Origin: an uncultured Bacteroidales bacterium
GTDB lineage: Bacteria > Bacteroidota > Bacteroidia > Bacteroidales > ML635J-15
NCBI GenBank assembly: GCA_937899245.1
Contig: CALDKB010000042.1
Location: forward strand, 41,721-105,720
Length of the DNA: 64,000 bases
Direction of reading: 5' to 3'
Under the pieces are notes generated by a model. It did no database searches. It saw only the letters and a list, made by a program, of their open reading frames with translations, and was not told the DNA's origin. The position numbers and the translations under genes are program-made. Positions 40,914-51,214 of this stretch are shown here, piece by piece; positions within the stretch are counted from its first letter, which is position 1; each line of letters opens with the position of its first letter.

Positions 40914-41570
40914 ATGAAAATTGTTAATTTAGGAGGAAAGGCCACTTTGATTGATCAGTTTGTGTCTGAAATTAGGGATGTTCAAATTCAGCAGGACAGA
41001 TTGCGTTTTCGCACCAACCTTACAAGAATAGGAGAGGTAATGGCCTATGAGATAAGCAAAAACCTGCCATTTTCAAATGAGGAGGTTGTTACTCCGTTAG
41101 GAATTGCAACAGTTCCGACTATGAAGGAACCACCAGTTCTTGCCACTATCTTAAGGGCTGGACTTCCTATGTATCGCGGATTCCTAAACTTTTACGACCA
41201 TGCAGAAAATGCATTTATCGCCGGGTATCGTAAATATGACAAGAATGGGAAGTTCGAGGTGAAAATCGATTATATCACTTCTCCGTCGATTGAAGGTAAG
41301 CAGGTTATTATTTGCGATCCTATGCTTGCTAGTGGCGGAAGTATTGAGCTGGCATATAAGGGTTTGCTTAATTATGGAACTCCAAAGCATGTTCATGTGG
41401 CTGCTGTTATTGCAAGTCGCGAAGGTTTGGAATACGTTGAGAAAGTACTTCCGGAAAGCATGATTACTGTATGGGCGGCCGCTATTGATGATGAACTTAC
41501 TGTAAAATCATATATAGTACCAGGCATTGGTGATGCTGGGGATTTGGCATTTGGAGAAAAAACAGAATAG
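40914..41570 (+). CDS. upp: Uracil phosphoribosyltransferase
   Basis: A 218-residue type I PRTase that makes UMP from uracil and PRPP for pyrimidine salvage. It has RFRTNLTRIGEVMAYEI, the PRPP loop VIICDPMLASGGSIELAYKG, and the uracil-binding end YIVPGIGDAGDLAFGEKTE. The lipoprotein gene starts 4 bp downstream, so they are co-transcribed. Confidence 0.94.
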   Translation: MKIVNLGGKATLIDQFVSEIRDVQIQQDRLRFRTNLTRIGEVMAYEISKNLPFSNEEVVTPLGIATVPTMKEPPVLATILRAGLPMYRGFLNFYDHAENAFIAGYRKYDKNGKFEVKIDYITSPSIEGKQVIICDPMLASGGSIELAYKGLLNYGTPKHVHVAAVIASREGLEYVEKVLPESMITVWAAAIDDELTVKSYIVPGIGDAGDLAFGEKTE

Positions 41571-41574
41571 TTAA

Positions 41575-42141
41575 ATGAAAATATATCAGCTTTTAATTAG
41601 CTTGTCGGTTTGCATCTTTGCAGCTCTTGGCTTGTCATGCTGCGGAGGCGGAGGGAAAAAATGCCCTGAGGTACTTGTGGCAGATACACTTGCTAATGTA
41701 TACGATTATACTGTAACAGATACTTTTGACAGCGGAGAAACCCGAAGGGTAAGATTCTACGATAAGGAAGACCCGTCGAAGTTAAAATATGAGAAACGCT
41801 ACTACCGGACTGGACAGATATGTATGGAGGGGCCGCTCGACAGCGACAGCCTTCGCGACGGACGCTGGACTGCATGGTATGATTGCGGCAAGATCTGGAG
41901 CGTTGGCGACTACAAGCATGGCTTGCGCCACGGAGAAAATAAAGTTTACTATGTAAGCGGACAGGTGCAGTATAATAAGAATTATGTAAACGATACCGCC
42001 GAAGGCATCTGGACGTTCTATTTGGAGAACGGCACGGAAGCCATGAAACTGGTTTATGAAAAAGGTGTTGTAATTGAGCAGATCCAACTTATAGGAGCCG
42101 ATACTTTAAGGAATGATTCTTTAAGAAATCTTTCACGGTAG
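41575..42141 (+). CDS. Lipoprotein with MORN-like (YwqK-type) repeats
   Basis: A 188-residue predicted lipoprotein. The signal peptide ends LGLSCC, with Cys22 as the likely lipidation site. The body has MORN-like units characteristic of YwqK-type proteins: TGQICMEGPLDSDSLRDGRW, then TAWYDCGKIWSVGDYKHGLR, and GQVQYNKNYVNDTAEGIWTF. Such repeats form a beta-sheet surface; no enzymatic activity is expected. Function unknown. Confidence 0.82.
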   Translation: MKIYQLLISLSVCIFAALGLSCCGGGGKKCPEVLVADTLANVYDYTVTDTFDSGETRRVRFYDKEDPSKLKYEKRYYRTGQICMEGPLDSDSLRDGRWTAWYDCGKIWSVGDYKHGLRHGENKVYYVSGQVQYNKNYVNDTAEGIWTFYLENGTEAMKLVYEKGVVIEQIQLIGADTLRNDSLRNLSR

Positions 42142-42158
42142 CATATAATTTATATGTA

Positions 42159-42166
42159 TACCTTTG
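42159..42166 (+). promoter_or_regulatory. M16 peptidase promoter -7 box
   Basis: TACCTTTG, 28 bp upstream of the ATG at 42195. Confidence 0.55.
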
Positions 42167-42194
42167 CACTCGATAATAATAAGTCTAAACAGAT

Positions 42195-44993
42195 ATGAAG
42201 AAATTAACATTTTTAGTGCTGGCGATGATGCTTGGTGTCTTCTCAGCATTTTCACAGGGAATGGAACTTTCCGACAAATTGCCTAACGATCCGAAGGTAA
42301 AAATCGGAAAATTGGACAATGGAATGACGTACTACATCCGTCAGAATGCAATGCCGGAAAAAAGAGCTAGCCTTTGGTTGGCTGTCAACGCAGGTTCGGT
42401 TTTGGAAAGAGACGACCAGCAAGGTCTTGCACATTTCAACGAGCACATGGCGTTCAACGGTAGCGCTCACTTTACTCACAACGACCTTATCGTAAAGCTT
42501 GAAGAAATCGGTATGAAGTTCGGCGAAGACTTGAACGCATTTACAAGCTTCGACCAAACCGTGTATCAGGTTACGGTACCAACCGATTCGTTGAGATATA
42601 TGGACTTGGGACTTTTGATTCTTAATGATGTAGCTCACGAACTTTCGTTCGGACAGGAAGAAATTGATGCCGAACGCGGTGTAATTCAAGAAGAGTGGCG
42701 TATGAGCCTCGGTGCAAACGAACGCATCCAGAACGATATGCTTAAGGCTGTTTTCAATGGCTCAAAATATGCAAACCGACTTCCAATAGGGACAATGGAC
42801 GTTGTAATGAACTTCAAGCGCGAAACAATCCTTGATTTCTACAACACATGGTACAGGCCGGACCTAATGGCAGTTATCGCTGTCGGTGATTTCGATCCTG
42901 CAGTAATGGAAAACAAGATTAAGGATTTGTTCGGCAAGATTGAAAAGCCTGCAACACCAATAGTCCGTCCTCACGAATCTATTCCGGACAACAAGGAACC
43001 AATAGTTAAAATATCTACAGATCCTGAATGCCCGGCTACCGCTGTTGAAATTTTCTACAAGCACCCGCATAACGCATCATTAACAGTGGCTGACTATCGC
43101 AACGATTTAGTTGGTACATTGATGAGCCAGATGTTGTCTGCTCGTTTCATGGAAAAGGCTTTGCAGCCAAATCCACCTTTTGCACAGGCAGCAGGCGCAT
43201 ACAGTGAATTTATGGGCAACAAGGACATTTTCATGAACTTCGCCGCTTTACAGAACGACAAGATCGAAAATGCTGTTAAGGAATTGGTAACCGAAAACCA
43301 GAGAATGATTCAGCACGGATTTACTGTAACAGAACTCGAAAGAGCAAAGAGCGACATACTGAAGATGTATGAAAAGCAGTACAACGAACGCGATAAGAAA
43401 AAATCTTCTTCTTTCGCTTCCGAATATATGAGCGCATTCTTGAGCTATCCTCAGACTCCTGCTACAAGCATCGAATACGAATATGAACTAACTAAGAAAT
43501 ATTTGCCAGCTATTACTCTCGACGAAGTTAACAACTTTGCAAAGACAATGGTAACCGATGAAAATTGTGTGATTTTCGTAATGGCTCCAAAGAAAGACGG
43601 ATTCAAGATCCCAACCGAAGCTCAGGTTCAAAAGGCATTCGTAGAAGCCAACCAGATGAGTGTAGAACCATACGTCGACAAGGTTGCCGATCAGCCTCTT
43701 GTAGATGACCTTGGCGCAAAGGGAAAGGTAGCTGGAAAGGTTGTAAACAAGCAGTTTGACTTCGAAACATGGACATTGAAAAACGGAGTAAAGGTAGTTA
43801 TCAAGCATACCGACTTCAAGGCAGACGAAATTTCAATGCGTGCAATAAGCGATGGTGGTTACTCGAAACTTAAGAAGGAGGATGTGCTTACAGCTAAATT
43901 CATTACCGAAGTAATGTCAGAAAGCGGTCTTGGAAATTACGATGCTACAGGACTTCAGAAATATTTGTCTGGTAAAAATGCGTATGTATCTCCGTACATC
44001 AGCGAATGCAGCGAGGGATTTACCGGTTCTTGCGGTGTTTCAGACTTTGAGACAATGCTCGAACTTGTAAATGCATACTTTACTCATCCACGTTTCAACG
44101 AGGATGCTTTCAACTCATATATTGAAAAGGAGAAAGGCATGCTCGAAACACAGATGTTGGATCCGCAGAACGCATGGATGGATACTTTGCGCTGGATGAT
44201 GTCAAACCATAGCGAATATCGCCAGCCGACAACTCCAGAACTTCTCGACAAGATTGTCTTCAAGAACATGAGCAAGATTTACAAGTCACGTTTCAACGAC
44301 CCGTGCAACTTTACATTCTACTTTGTCGGTAATATCGACAAGAAGGCTGCAAAGCCATTGGTTGAAAAGTATCTTGGTAGCCTCGAAACAGTAGAACGCA
44401 ACGAGTCTTATGTTGACCTCGGCATCCGTCCTCCAAAGGGTGGAATCGAAAAGGATGTAAGAAAGGGCAAGGACGACAAGTGTATGGAAATTATCATGTT
44501 CCACGGCGATTTCGACTATACGGCTCAGAACATTACAGACCTCGACGCAGTATGCAAGATTTTGACAACACGCCTTCTTGAAGAAATTCGTGAAAAGGAA
44601 AGCGGTGTATATTCTATAGGTGCATATCCGCTATCAAACAATATCCCATATCAGAATTATGCTGTACAAATTTTCTATACTTGCGATCCGGCAAGAGAAC
44701 CTGAACTAAAGGAAAAAATCTTCAACATAATCAAAAATTTACCTAATAATATCAATGATGATGATATTAAGAAGGTAATTGAAAAGAAAGTCCGTGAGTA
44801 TGAAACCGATATTCAGGAAAATAGCTATTGGAGAGGCGTAATCATCGATTTAGATCGCGGTTACATGACAGCAGAGGATATTCAGAACGAAAAGGCAAGA
44901 AATTCAGCTATTACAAAGGAAAACATGAAGGATGCTGCTAAAAAATTCTTCAATTTTGATAATTACTTGAAGGTAAGGCTTGTTAAGGAATAA
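42195..44993 (+). CDS. Exported M16-family zinc metallopeptidase
   Basis: A 932-residue, two-lobed pitrilysin-like protease with signal peptide MKKLTFLVLAMMLGVFSAFS. The inverted zinc motif HxxEH is LAHFNEHMAFNG with His80, Glu83 and His84. The distal Glu follows in AERGVIQEEWRMSLG. The C-terminal half repeats the fold without the motif (NGVKVVIKHTDFKADEISMR). It degrades peptides in the periplasm or at the outer membrane. Its codon choice suggests high expression, and a terminator follows. It is alone in its transcript. Confidence 0.94.
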   Translation: MKKLTFLVLAMMLGVFSAFSQGMELSDKLPNDPKVKIGKLDNGMTYYIRQNAMPEKRASLWLAVNAGSVLERDDQQGLAHFNEHMAFNGSAHFTHNDLIVKLEEIGMKFGEDLNAFTSFDQTVYQVTVPTDSLRYMDLGLLILNDVAHELSFGQEEIDAERGVIQEEWRMSLGANERIQNDMLKAVFNGSKYANRLPIGTMDVVMNFKRETILDFYNTWYRPDLMAVIAVGDFDPAVMENKIKDLFGKIEKPATPIVRPHESIPDNKEPIVKISTDPECPATAVEIFYKHPHNASLTVADYRNDLVGTLMSQMLSARFMEKALQPNPPFAQAAGAYSEFMGNKDIFMNFAALQNDKIENAVKELVTENQRMIQHGFTVTELERAKSDILKMYEKQYNERDKKKSSSFASEYMSAFLSYPQTPATSIEYEYELTKKYLPAITLDEVNNFAKTMVTDENCVIFVMAPKKDGFKIPTEAQVQKAFVEANQMSVEPYVDKVADQPLVDDLGAKGKVAGKVVNKQFDFETWTLKNGVKVVIKHTDFKADEISMRAISDGGYSKLKKEDVLTAKFITEVMSESGLGNYDATGLQKYLSGKNAYVSPYISECSEGFTGSCGVSDFETMLELVNAYFTHPRFNEDAFNSYIEKEKGMLETQMLDPQNAWMDTLRWMMSNHSEYRQPTTPELLDKIVFKNMSKIYKSRFNDPCNFTFYFVGNIDKKAAKPLVEKYLGSLETVERNESYVDLGIRPPKGGIEKDVRKGKDDKCMEIIMFHGDFDYTAQNITDLDAVCKILTTRLLEEIREKESGVYSIGAYPLSNNIPYQNYAVQIFYTCDPAREPELKEKIFNIIKNLPNNINDDDIKKVIEKKVREYETDIQENSYWRGVIIDLDRGYMTAEDIQNEKARNSAITKENMKDAAKKFFNFDNYLKVRLVKE

Positions 44994-45017
44994 TTGATTG
45001 TAACAAATTGATAATTA

Positions 45018-45052
45018 AAAGAGTATCCAAAAAATGGATACTCTTTTTTTAT
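45018..45052 (+). terminator. Terminator of the M16 peptidase gene
   Basis: A perfect 9-bp stem, GAGTATCCA / TGGATACTC (45021-45043), is followed by seven or more T residues. Confidence 0.9.
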
Positions 45053-45117
45053 TTTAATTAACATCTTGCCTTTAATAAATAGACAATTAAGGTTAAATAT
45101 TGTCTTGAACAAAATTC

Positions 45118-45125
45118 TACATTTG
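45118..45125 (+). promoter_or_regulatory. DUF819 gene promoter -7 box
   Basis: TACATTTG with a TTG about 17 bp upstream (45098-45100), 25 bp before the ATG at 45151. Confidence 0.5.
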
Positions 45126-45150
45126 TTGGCTTTTAGATAAAAAATATGTT

Positions 45151-46368
45151 ATGCGAATAATTATTGTAACTGCCATCTATCTGCTGTTTCCGATAATAAT
45201 AGTTTCAGCATTCCATAGATGGAAGATTTTCCAGAAAATAGGCACTGTAATTTTAGCCTATGCAGTCGGAATAATAATGGCGCTAACCGGATTTGTGTCA
45301 TTTGAACCTGAAACAGCCGGTGCAGAAACCTTTGCAAGTATTCAAAAAGTGATAATGAACCTCGCTGTTCCGATTGCGATTCCATTGATGCTTTTCAATT
45401 GTGATTTCAAGTTGTGGACACGTTCGTTGCCAAAAACCGTAATGGCTTTAATAGGAGGAATTATTGCAATTTTCGTAGCTGTAATTTCCGGATTCTTTAT
45501 CTTCAGGAATTTTGGTGTTCCGGACATAGAAAATGTTTCGGCAATGATGACCGGCATTTATACAGGTGGAACAATGAATTTCAATGCCTTGGGTACGGCG
45601 CTTGGTGTAGATCCCACTACAATTACGCTTGTGCTGACATTCCAGATGCTTATAACTTTCCCGTTTATAATGTTTATTACAGGTGGAGGATACAAGTTCT
45701 TCCGTAAGATTCTTCCTTTCCCCGACGAGAATGTTGCTGTTTCAACATCGGAGTCCAGCAAGATGGAGGAGCATGGAATTGAAAATTATGGACGAATGCT
45801 TGATAAAGGTGTTTTCCCAAAGACAATGCTTGGACTATTGTTGTCGATAGGTTTTCTGGCTATAGGTGCTGGCGTTTCCATATTGCTGTATAATCTAGGT
45901 CTTGTTGGCGACAAGGAAGCAGGAACAGGAAAACTTAGCGAGCTGGTAATCATATTAACAATAACAACCTTGTCAATTATAGCTTCCTTCTCGAAGAAAA
46001 TCCGCGAATTGCCGAAGACCTTTGAACTGGGAATGATTTTTATACTTGTGTTCAGCATTGTTGTGGCATCGCAGTTTAATCCGTACAACATTGATATGTC
46101 GGCAATTGCCATTGGCGGTTTCGTACTGTATATAATGCTTGTCTCGATAGTTTGCCATATTATCTTCTGCCGCTTTGCAAAAATTAACGGCGATTTGTAT
46201 ACGGTGGCCCAGGTGGGACTATTCTGTTCTCCTCCATTCATTCCGCCGGTTGTCGGTGCAATGGGAAACAAGAAGGTGCTTATCAGCGGTATTGTAATTG
46301 GCCTAATAGGTTATGCCGTTGGCACTTATATGGGTGTTGGAATTTCATATCTTCTGTTATTATTTTAA
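45151..46368 (+). CDS. DUF819-family membrane protein
   Basis: A 405-residue membrane protein with about 10-11 helices. Typical family segments are visible: IMNLAVPIAIPLMLFNCDFK, ISGFFIFRNFG, MTGIYTGGTMNFNALGTALG and a C-terminal VGLFCSPPFIPPVVGAMGNK. The fold resembles bile-acid/Na+ symporter-like and gluconate-type transporters; the substrate is unknown. It lies 11 bp upstream of the barrel gene. Confidence 0.88.
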   Translation: MRIIIVTAIYLLFPIIIVSAFHRWKIFQKIGTVILAYAVGIIMALTGFVSFEPETAGAETFASIQKVIMNLAVPIAIPLMLFNCDFKLWTRSLPKTVMALIGGIIAIFVAVISGFFIFRNFGVPDIENVSAMMTGIYTGGTMNFNALGTALGVDPTTITLVLTFQMLITFPFIMFITGGGYKFFRKILPFPDENVAVSTSESSKMEEHGIENYGRMLDKGVFPKTMLGLLLSIGFLAIGAGVSILLYNLGLVGDKEAGTGKLSELVIILTITTLSIIASFSKKIRELPKTFELGMIFILVFSIVVASQFNPYNIDMSAIAIGGFVLYIMLVSIVCHIIFCRFAKINGDLYTVAQVGLFCSPPFIPPVVGAMGNKKVLISGIVIGLIGYAVGTYMGVGISYLLLLF

Positions 46369-46379
46369 ATTGATGTAGT

Positions 46380-47777
46380 ATGAAAAGATTATTTTTATTG
46401 TTAATCCTTGCTTCACTTTCGCTTGGCGTCTTTGCCGAAGTGGTTGCATCGGATAGTACTAAAAAGATAAAGACCGGATGGAACTTCGGCGCGTTGCCAA
46501 GTGTTGCATACGATGCCGACCTTGGATTCCAGTATGGTGCGCTCACAAATATATATTATTATGGTGACGGAAGCCAATATCCTGAATACTTGCATTCGTT
46601 TTATGTCGAGGCTGCATACACGACAAAGCGTTACGGATTATTCCGCTTCTTCTATGATTCGAAATATTTGATTCCTAACCACCGGCTTACAGTTGATGCA
46701 TCATATCTTCCTGATGCCATGTGCGACTTTTACGGATATAATGGCTACACAACAGAATATCATCAATTGTGGCACAATGCAAAGAAGGATTCAAGCGAAT
46801 ATCTTTCTCGTGCATTCTACAAGTACAAACGCGACTTGTTCCGTTTCGCTGCCGATATAGAAGGTAATATCTCTGGAAACTGGAAATGGAATGCCGGACT
46901 TGGAGTTCTTGGCTATATTATTGACGAATGCGATATCAATATGCTTAACGGAAAGCGTACTCCGGGTGATGCAAAATATTTGGATCCTTCCGTTCAAGGG
47001 CTTTATGAATCTTATGTTAACTGGGGAATAATCAAGCCTAACGAAGCAAATGGCGGATGGCATCCTTATGTCCGTGGCGGTTTTACTTTTGATAGTCGCG
47101 ACAAGCGCTCGAATCCATCCCGTGGTATCTATGCCGATGCTTTCTTTACTTATTCGGCTGCATTTGGAAACCAAAAAGAATACAACAACTTGAAATTCAA
47201 CTTTGATTTCCGTCATTATGTTCCGCTATACAAGGACCGCCTAACATTGGCATATCGTATCGGAACCCAGAACACAATTGCTGGCGAGTCTCCGTTCTAC
47301 ATGAATACTTACCAGAATACACTTTTCATTCAGCGTGTTCTTTACGAAGGACTTGGAGGTGCAAATTCCCTCCGAGGCATAATGCGCAACCGTGTACTAG
47401 CACGCGGCTTTGCTTTTGCAAATGTTGAATTGAGAACTAAGATTGTTAATTTCGATATTGGCAAGCAGCATTTTTATATCGGTTTGAATCCATTTGCCGA
47501 CCTTGGCATAATTACCCAGGCATACAATCTGGACGAAAGCGAAGTAAGGGCAGCTGTTGCGGCAAACAACCTTTCACAAATGCGTAGCGATGATGCCGAC
47601 GATTATTTTAACTTTGAAAACAAAGCAATCTACAGGCCTCATATTTCTGCCGGAGTCGGACTGAAAATTGCCATGAACGAAAACTTCGTGCTTTCTGTCG
47701 ATTGGGCTGTTGCTGTTGACAAGCAGGATAACGCAAAAATGGCCAACCTATACATCAAAATGGGATACTTATTTTAA
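46380..47777 (+). CDS. Omp85/BamA-like outer membrane barrel without POTRA domains
   Basis: A 465-residue exported beta-barrel protein (signal peptide MKRLFLLLILASLSLGVFAE). The C-terminal part matches the surface-antigen/Omp85 pattern: FTFDSRDKRSNPSRGIYADA, NLKFNFDFRHYVPLYKDRLT, GGANSLRGIMRNRVLARG (the VRGF/Y-like loop is SLRGI) and a final strand LYIKMGYLF. There is no room for POTRA domains, so it is a short BamA/TamA relative or patatin-barrel-like porin. Its role is uncertain. It is co-transcribed with the DUF819 gene. Confidence 0.85.
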   Translation: MKRLFLLLILASLSLGVFAEVVASDSTKKIKTGWNFGALPSVAYDADLGFQYGALTNIYYYGDGSQYPEYLHSFYVEAAYTTKRYGLFRFFYDSKYLIPNHRLTVDASYLPDAMCDFYGYNGYTTEYHQLWHNAKKDSSEYLSRAFYKYKRDLFRFAADIEGNISGNWKWNAGLGVLGYIIDECDINMLNGKRTPGDAKYLDPSVQGLYESYVNWGIIKPNEANGGWHPYVRGGFTFDSRDKRSNPSRGIYADAFFTYSAAFGNQKEYNNLKFNFDFRHYVPLYKDRLTLAYRIGTQNTIAGESPFYMNTYQNTLFIQRVLYEGLGGANSLRGIMRNRVLARGFAFANVELRTKIVNFDIGKQHFYIGLNPFADLGIITQAYNLDESEVRAAVAANNLSQMRSDDADDYFNFENKAIYRPHISAGVGLKIAMNENFVLSVDWAVAVDKQDNAKMANLYIKMGYLF

Positions 47778-47796
47778 AAATAAAGCCGAAAAAACT

Positions 47797-47830
47797 AGTA
47801 AGGGCGGACATTATGTTCGCCCTTATTTTT
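47797..47830 (+). terminator. Terminator after the DUF819-barrel pair
   Basis: A 12-bp stem with one wobble, TAAGGGCGGACA / TGTTCGCCCTTA (47799-47825), is followed by T residues. Confidence 0.85.
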
Positions 47831-47888
47831 CTGCCAAAAAACATTTAATCCTGTGTTTGTTCAGCATAAAATAATTATGTGATTCACA

Positions 47889-47896
47889 TATTTTTG
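47889..47896 (+). promoter_or_regulatory. AspT-family antiporter promoter -7 box
   Basis: TATTTTTG, 14 bp before the ATG at 47911. Confidence 0.5.
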
Positions 47897-47910
47897 CAAT
47901 TATTATAATT

Positions 47911-49500
47911 ATGGACATACTTATAACACCATATTTTGCTTTATTCCTGATAACACTACTCGGTTATCTGCTCGGAAAGATTTCCGTCAAGGGAATAAGT
48001 CTTGATATTTCAGGAGTTTTGTTCATTGCAATTCTTTTCGGCTATTTTGGACTCGAAATGCCTGACGACATACGTCAGATAGGGCTGGTACTCTTCATAT
48101 TTACAATTGGCTTTCAAGCAGGACCTTCATTCTTTGAGAATTTCAAGAAAGAGGGTAAAAACCTTATCATAATGGCTGCAATTATTGTGGCTACTGGTGC
48201 TCTGCTTGCATTTGGACTGGCAAAAATATTTTCATTCAATAAAACTTTGGCATGCGGACTTTATACGGGTGCAATTACTAGTACGCCAGGTCTGGCTGCG
48301 CTGTCGGATATTGCCGATTCGGGTAGTGCTGCGGTTGGTTATGGCATTGCTTATCCGTTTGGCGTAATTGGTATTGTTCTATTTATAAAGATCTTGCCAA
48401 GAATTTTCAAGTTAAGCATTCCGGAGGCAGAAAAAAAATACCAGGCAGCTCTGGATACCAAGTTTCCCAAGGTGATTAACCGTAATTTTGTTGTTACAAA
48501 TCCGATTTCAGTAGGTAAAAATCTGGAGCAATTGAAATTCAGGGATACGACTGGAGCTACCATATCGCGAATATTCCACGATGAACATCTGGTGATACCA
48601 AATGCAAGTACAACCCTTGAGCGTGGTGATATAATTAAGGCGGTAGGAACGGAAGCACAACTTGAAAAAGTGCGTAATATGGTTGGTGAGTATACTACAT
48701 TGGGAGTCTCGCTTACCGAAAACTATGATGTAAAATATGTTATTGTCACCGAAAAGAATGTGATACACAAAAAATTGCATGATCTTCATATCCAGCATGG
48801 ATATAATGTGGTGATAACAAGAATTCGCCGTTCTGGAGTTGATTTAAGTGCAAGCGCTGATATAAAGTTGCACTATGGAGACAAGCTTAAGATTGTCGGT
48901 TACAAGGATGATATAGAAAAAATTACCAGAATGTTGGGTGGCGATGCGCGTAAGACATTTGAAATAGATTACTTGACAGCAGCAGTTACTATTGTTCTGG
49001 GCATATTGGTTGGAATGATCTCTATTCCTATAACAGAAAATTTCAATTTTTCGCTCGGGCTTACAGGCGGAGTTATGCTGTCGGCATTATTGCTTAGCCG
49101 CATACAGAAGATTGGACCGGTGATATTCTCGGTTACAACGCCGGCATTGAACATATTCCGTCGACTTGGACTCATTTTGTTTCTTGCCTCTGTAGGTAGC
49201 GAAGCCGGTTCGCATCTGGTGGAGATTATGAAGAACGATGGTTGGAGCATATTTGTATCCGGTATGATTATTTCTATTTTGCCTACATTGCTGGCTGTAG
49301 TAATAGCCAAATATTGCCTGAAAATTGATATTCTTCAGATGCTAGGTGGTATTGCCGGAGGACGAACTAGTACGCCTGCGCTAGCTGCTGCAACGTCTAT
49401 GACGACTTCAAATGCTCCAAGTATAGCATATACTACAGTTTATCCGATTTCGATAGTGCTTATAGTGATTTGCGTACAGGTGCTCTTTGCCTTGTTATAG
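47911..49500 (+). CDS. AspT/YidE-family antiporter with RCK_C domains
   Basis: A 529-residue AAEx-family transporter. Two homologous membrane halves (about 1-165 and 365-529), each with the motif TSTPGLAALSD / RTSTPALAAATSM preceded by Gly-rich helices, flank two cytoplasmic TrkA_C (RCK_C) domains (about 190-345; VVTNPISVGKNLEQLKFRD and VIVTEKNVIHKKLHDL). Relatives exchange aspartate for alanine or move dicarboxylates; the exact substrate here is unknown. A second transporter follows 49 bp downstream. Confidence 0.9.
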   Translation: MDILITPYFALFLITLLGYLLGKISVKGISLDISGVLFIAILFGYFGLEMPDDIRQIGLVLFIFTIGFQAGPSFFENFKKEGKNLIIMAAIIVATGALLAFGLAKIFSFNKTLACGLYTGAITSTPGLAALSDIADSGSAAVGYGIAYPFGVIGIVLFIKILPRIFKLSIPEAEKKYQAALDTKFPKVINRNFVVTNPISVGKNLEQLKFRDTTGATISRIFHDEHLVIPNASTTLERGDIIKAVGTEAQLEKVRNMVGEYTTLGVSLTENYDVKYVIVTEKNVIHKKLHDLHIQHGYNVVITRIRRSGVDLSASADIKLHYGDKLKIVGYKDDIEKITRMLGGDARKTFEIDYLTAAVTIVLGILVGMISIPITENFNFSLGLTGGVMLSALLLSRIQKIGPVIFSVTTPALNIFRRLGLILFLASVGSEAGSHLVEIMKNDGWSIFVSGMIISILPTLLAVVIAKYCLKIDILQMLGGIAGGRTSTPALAAATSMTTSNAPSIAYTTVYPISIVLIVICVQVLFALL

Positions 49501-49549
49501 GCCTACAATAAACTAAATAACAAATGTTTGCATTTAAGATAGCCTAAAA

Positions 49550-51202
49550 ATGAAAAAACGTGTAGCAATTATTGTCGTGATTGTCGCCTTGCTTTTGTTT
49601 TTGGGGCTGAGTTTTTTGTTTCCACCGCTAGAAGGCCCTATGCCCTTGTGGCTATCAATACTGCCGCCAATAGTTGCAATAACAATGGCGCTTTTGACAA
49701 GAGAGGTGTTGTCGTCTCTGTTTGTCGGAATTTTCACTGGCACATTTATAATGTCGCTTTATGATGGCAATGTAGCCGGTGAAGCTTTTGGCAAAGGTCT
49801 TTTAAGGGTTGTCGATACATATATCATTGGCGCATTGAATGAGCCGGACCATATAATGATAATAGTTTTCACGCTTCTTATTGGCGGTATGGTAAGGATA
49901 TTGAGCATAAATGGCGGAATGCACAGCATTGTGGAGTGGCTTTCACGAAAGGCACGTACACCTAAGTCCGGTCAGCTGGCTGCATATATAATGAGTTTCT
50001 TCATTTTTTTCGACGACTATGCCAATACGCTTGTTGTTGGAAACACTATGAGACCAATTACAGATAAATTGCGTGTGTCGCGTGAAAAACTTGCATATAT
50101 TGTAGATTCTTCGTCGGCTCCAATGGTTTCAATTGCATTTATTACAACATGGATAGGTGCTGAGTTAAGTTATATCCAGAACGGAATAGAAGCCATTGGG
50201 CTTGATGAGTCTCCATATTCGATATTTATCAGTTCGCTAGGATATAGTTTTTATCCATTGTTAACTTTACTATTCATTTTCATTATAATTTTAAGTGGTC
50301 GCGACTTCGGCCCGATGCTGAAATCGGAAAAGCAGGCACGAATAAAAGGCTTTGAAGAAAATAATTCCGATGAGGTTACCGGCAAATCTTCGCACAAGAT
50401 TGACGCATTATTGCCTTTGGGTGTGCTAATAGCGGGAACTATAGCGGGATTGGTACTGACAGGCTACGACAGGTCGGTATGGTCTGGAGATGATTCGTTT
50501 CTCACAAAGCTTTCGGTAACAATAGGCAACTCAAATTCATATCTGGCCCTGCTGTGGTCATCGTTGGCAGCATTGATAACATCCATTCTTGTAACACTTC
50601 TGCGAGGCAGTTTCAAATTTGGTAAACTGATGGAGGAAACGGTTGAAGGGTTTAAATTGATGTTTACGGCAGTGGTAATATTGACGATGGCATGGTCGGT
50701 CGCACTTGTCACAAAGGACATGCATACGGCAGAATTTGTATCGCAGCTGCTGGTTAAATGGGCGGTAGCTCCCGAGATAATACCTGCGCTTACGTTTCTG
50801 CTTGCCTTTTTTATTGGATTTTCCACCGGTACGTCGTGGGGAACCATGGCTATCCTATATCCGTTAGTACTTCCTTCAATATGGATGCTTTCGCAGTCGC
50901 ATGGACTGGATTATGATGCTTGTATGCGACTGTTCAGTATTGTGGTTGCTACGGTGCTTTCTGGTGCGGTTCTTGGCGATCATTGTTCGCCTATTTCCGA
51001 TACTACAATAATGAGCTCGACAGCATGCAGCTGTAATCATATATTGCATGTGCATACGCAAATGCCTTATGCGCTTGTTGTAGGTATTACATCATTGATA
51101 GTTCTTGTGCCAGTTTCCTTTGGCATGCCGTCGTGGATTGCATTTGTTGTGGCTATAGCCGTTCTATATACAATCGTCAGGGTAGTTGGTAAAAAGGTCT
51201 GA
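49550..51202 (+). CDS. NhaC-family Na+/H+ antiporter
   Basis: A 550-residue transporter with about 12 helices. It has IVAITMALLTREVLSSLFVG, FFIFFDDYANTLVVGNTM (the conserved acidic helix), SSSAPMVSIAFITTWIGAEL, GFSTGTSWGTMAILYPLVLP and VLGDHCSPISDTTIMSSTAC, all characteristic of the NhaC/malate-lactate-type antiporter family. It would exchange Na+ for H+ or an organic acid at the inner membrane. It is likely in an operon with the AspT-like gene and convergent with the stress operon. Confidence 0.92.
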   Translation: MKKRVAIIVVIVALLLFLGLSFLFPPLEGPMPLWLSILPPIVAITMALLTREVLSSLFVGIFTGTFIMSLYDGNVAGEAFGKGLLRVVDTYIIGALNEPDHIMIIVFTLLIGGMVRILSINGGMHSIVEWLSRKARTPKSGQLAAYIMSFFIFFDDYANTLVVGNTMRPITDKLRVSREKLAYIVDSSSAPMVSIAFITTWIGAELSYIQNGIEAIGLDESPYSIFISSLGYSFYPLLTLLFIFIIILSGRDFGPMLKSEKQARIKGFEENNSDEVTGKSSHKIDALLPLGVLIAGTIAGLVLTGYDRSVWSGDDSFLTKLSVTIGNSNSYLALLWSSLAALITSILVTLLRGSFKFGKLMEETVEGFKLMFTAVVILTMAWSVALVTKDMHTAEFVSQLLVKWAVAPEIIPALTFLLAFFIGFSTGTSWGTMAILYPLVLPSIWMLSQSHGLDYDACMRLFSIVVATVLSGAVLGDHCSPISDTTIMSSTACSCNHILHVHTQMPYALVVGITSLIVLVPVSFGMPSWIAFVVAIAVLYTIVRVVGKKV

Positions 51203-51214
51203 ATTTAAAGTTTG